The notes below the pieces were generated by a model. It saw only the letters and a list, made by a program, of their open reading frames with translations. It made no database searches and was not told the origin of the DNA. Shown here in pieces: positions 62,984 through 64,000 of a stretch of DNA of 64,000 nucleotides (position 1 is its first letter; every line of letters starts with the position of its first letter). The translations under genes and the position numbers were made by a program. Source of the DNA: Methylobacterium sp. E-005 (GTDB taxonomy: Bacteria; Pseudomonadota; Alphaproteobacteria; Rhizobiales; Beijerinckiaceae); assembly GCF_022829725.1 (NCBI RefSeq), contig NZ_JAKSYG010000045.1, positions 35,562-99,561 of the forward strand. The letters run 5' to 3'.

Positions 62984-64000
62984 CTACCGGGCTGCGGCCT
63001 TGACGGCGGCGGGCAGAACGATCTGGCCCTGGGCGAGGCTCTTCGGCCAGATCGCGATCTGCTTACCATCCTGCCACTGGGCCATCAGCCCGGTGACGAA
63101 ACCCGTCCCGTACTTGATCGAGTGGGTGAAGGGATCGTCCTTGCCGTAGAACTGCGTGCGCCCGACCGTCCCCTCCCAATCGGTCTTCTCCAGGGCCTCG
63201 ACGAGCTTGTCGGCCTCCGTGGAGCCGGCCCGCTTCACGGCTTCCGCGGCGTAGTAGACCTGATCGTAGGCCATGTAGCCCGCGTAGGACGGATCGCTGT
63301 TGAACCGCTTCTTGAACGCATCGCTGAAGGCGAGCGACTTGCCGGTGATGGCTGCGCCCGGCACCGCGATGCTCTGGAAGATCACGCCCTGCGTCGCGCC
63401 GTTGGTGTTCGACCAGAAGGTCGAGGAGGTCGCCTGCGAGTTCATGCCGGTCATGGCCAGCGGGACCTGCTGGTTCTGCCACTGCACGGTCGGCTGCACG
63501 CCCACGTGCGAGATGCCGGTGACGATGAGATCCGGCTTGGAGGCCTCGATCTTGTTGTAGATCGGGGTGAAGTCGCCCGTATCCGGCGAGAAGCGAATGT
63601 GGTCGACGACCTTCACGCCGATCTCGGGCAGGCATTTCTCGTAGCCGACATCGAGCGGACGGGTCCAGGCTGCGTCCTCACTCATGATCGCAGCGGTCTT
63701 CACCTTCATCAGATCGATCAGCATGTCCTTGGTCGAATCGCAGATCGACTGCGCCAGCGCCGCCGAGGTCAGGTAGCCGTGGAACGTGTACTTGTTGCGC
63801 GCATAGTCTTTGTGGACGGCGAGACTGATCTCGTTCGAAGCCGCACCGGGTGTGATCATCGGGGTCTTCAGCCGCGCCGCCCAGGGCATGAGCGCCAGCA
63901 CGACCTCGGAGATGTAGCTCGCGATGACGAGGTTGACCTTGTCCTCCGAGACCGCCCGCTGGAAGGCGCGGACCGCATCCGAGGCTGACGACTTGTCGTC
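62984..64000 (-). CDS. ABC transporter substrate-binding protein, LivJ type (5' end missing)
   Basis: 339 codons are visible and the frame runs off the window edge, so the signal peptide is missing. The fold is that of periplasmic Leu/Ile/Val-type binding proteins: VNLVIASYISEVVLALMPWAARLKTPMITPGAAS, KTAAIMSEDAAWTRP, GDFTPIYNKIEASKPDLIVTGI, and YAGYMAYDQVYYAAEAVKRAG. The ligand may be an amino acid, an amide or an aromatic acid. Its permease and ATPase genes would be expected beyond the window. Confidence 0.9.
   Translation of the reverse strand, partial: DDKSSASDAVRAFQRAVSEDKVNLVIASYISEVVLALMPWAARLKTPMITPGAASNEISLAVHKDYARNKYTFHGYLTSAALAQSICDSTKDMLIDLMKVKTAAIMSEDAAWTRPLDVGYEKCLPEIGVKVVDHIRFSPDTGDFTPIYNKIEASKPDLIVTGISHVGVQPTVQWQNQQVPLAMTGMNSQATSSTFWSNTNGATQGVIFQSIAVPGAAITGKSLAFSDAFKKRFNSDPSYAGYMAYDQVYYAAEAVKRAGSTEADKLVEALEKTDWEGTVGRTQFYGKDDPFTHSIKYGTGFVTGLMAQWQDGKQIAIWPKSLAQGQIVLPAAVKAAAR

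Noticed and set aside
1..64000. Mobile elements, CRISPR arrays, prophage genes, restriction or toxin-antitoxin systems
   Set aside because: I looked for transposases, integrases, regular spaced repeats and defence genes on both strands and found none.

Overview
The window is a stretch of high-GC chromosome, about two thirds GC by eye, packed with short-spaced, often overlapping genes. The gene content points to an alphaproteobacterium of the order Hyphomicrobiales (Rhizobiales), most likely Methylobacterium or Methylorubrum. The signs are a GapR/DUF2312 nucleoid protein, a TIGR02302 (DUF4175) membrane protein, a class II fructose bisphosphatase next to homoserine dehydrogenase, the rph-rdgB-hemW group divergent from hrcA, an intracellular PHB depolymerase, an NNP-type nitrate transporter and the cobalamin adenosyltransferase-etfBA-hydroxybutyryl-CoA dehydrogenase block. 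The genus is inferred, not proven. I see no phage, insertion sequence, plasmid gene, CRISPR array or rRNA; the only tRNA is tRNA-Phe.

Region 1 (1-13.6 kb) is accessory carboxylic-acid catabolism. It holds the tail of one FCD-type GntR regulator, an SDR dehydrogenase, a large FAD/Fe-S D-2-hydroxyacid dehydrogenase, two more FCD GntR regulators, a complete TRAP transporter (dctPQM), a YbaK-type deacylase, and a minus-strand operon of an MFS carboxylate transporter, a class III CoA-transferase and a crotonase-fold protein that lacks both usual catalytic glutamates. Palindromes in the TRAP and MFS promoter regions are candidate operators.

Region 2 (13.7-15.7 kb) is a nitrate/nitrite transporter gene with a 700-base upstream region. 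A near-consensus sigma-54 promoter there is followed by a leader with an AACGAC hexaloop hairpin and a terminator-like hairpin. This fits NasT/ANTAR-type antitermination and is the most interesting regulatory signal in the window.

Region 3 (15.7-31 kb) holds an L,D-transpeptidase, glpX, hom, a ceramidase-family membrane protein, xthA, a glutathione transferase, an ExoR-like Sel1 protein coupled to ilvD, a transglutaminase-like protein, and a poxB-lutA-lutB-lutC operon that would take L-lactate through pyruvate to acetate plus CO2.

Region 4 (31-50 kb) is mostly core. It holds a membrane protein with a pentapeptide minisatellite, an M3 peptidase, two cell-wall proteins (extensin-like and a second L,D-transpeptidase), a single-domain response regulator behind nested palindromes, yraN-rsmI divergent from an LpoA-like lipoprotein, hemW-rdgB-rph divergent from hrcA, a LysE exporter, a collagen-like DUF1236 protein, an MHS-family transporter, gapR and purC.

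Region 5 (50-64 kb) holds a Crp/Fnr regulator, tRNA-Phe, maf-yacG, three small hypothetical genes, PHB depolymerase, TIGR02302, a twin-transmembrane protein, a PagL-like lipid A deacylase, the PduO-type adenosyltransferase, etfB, etfA, 3-hydroxybutyryl-CoA dehydrogenase, a quinone oxidoreductase and the 5'-truncated gene of an amino-acid ABC binding protein. PHB depolymerase, hydroxybutyryl-CoA dehydrogenase and ETF suggest a local theme of C4 storage-carbon oxidation.
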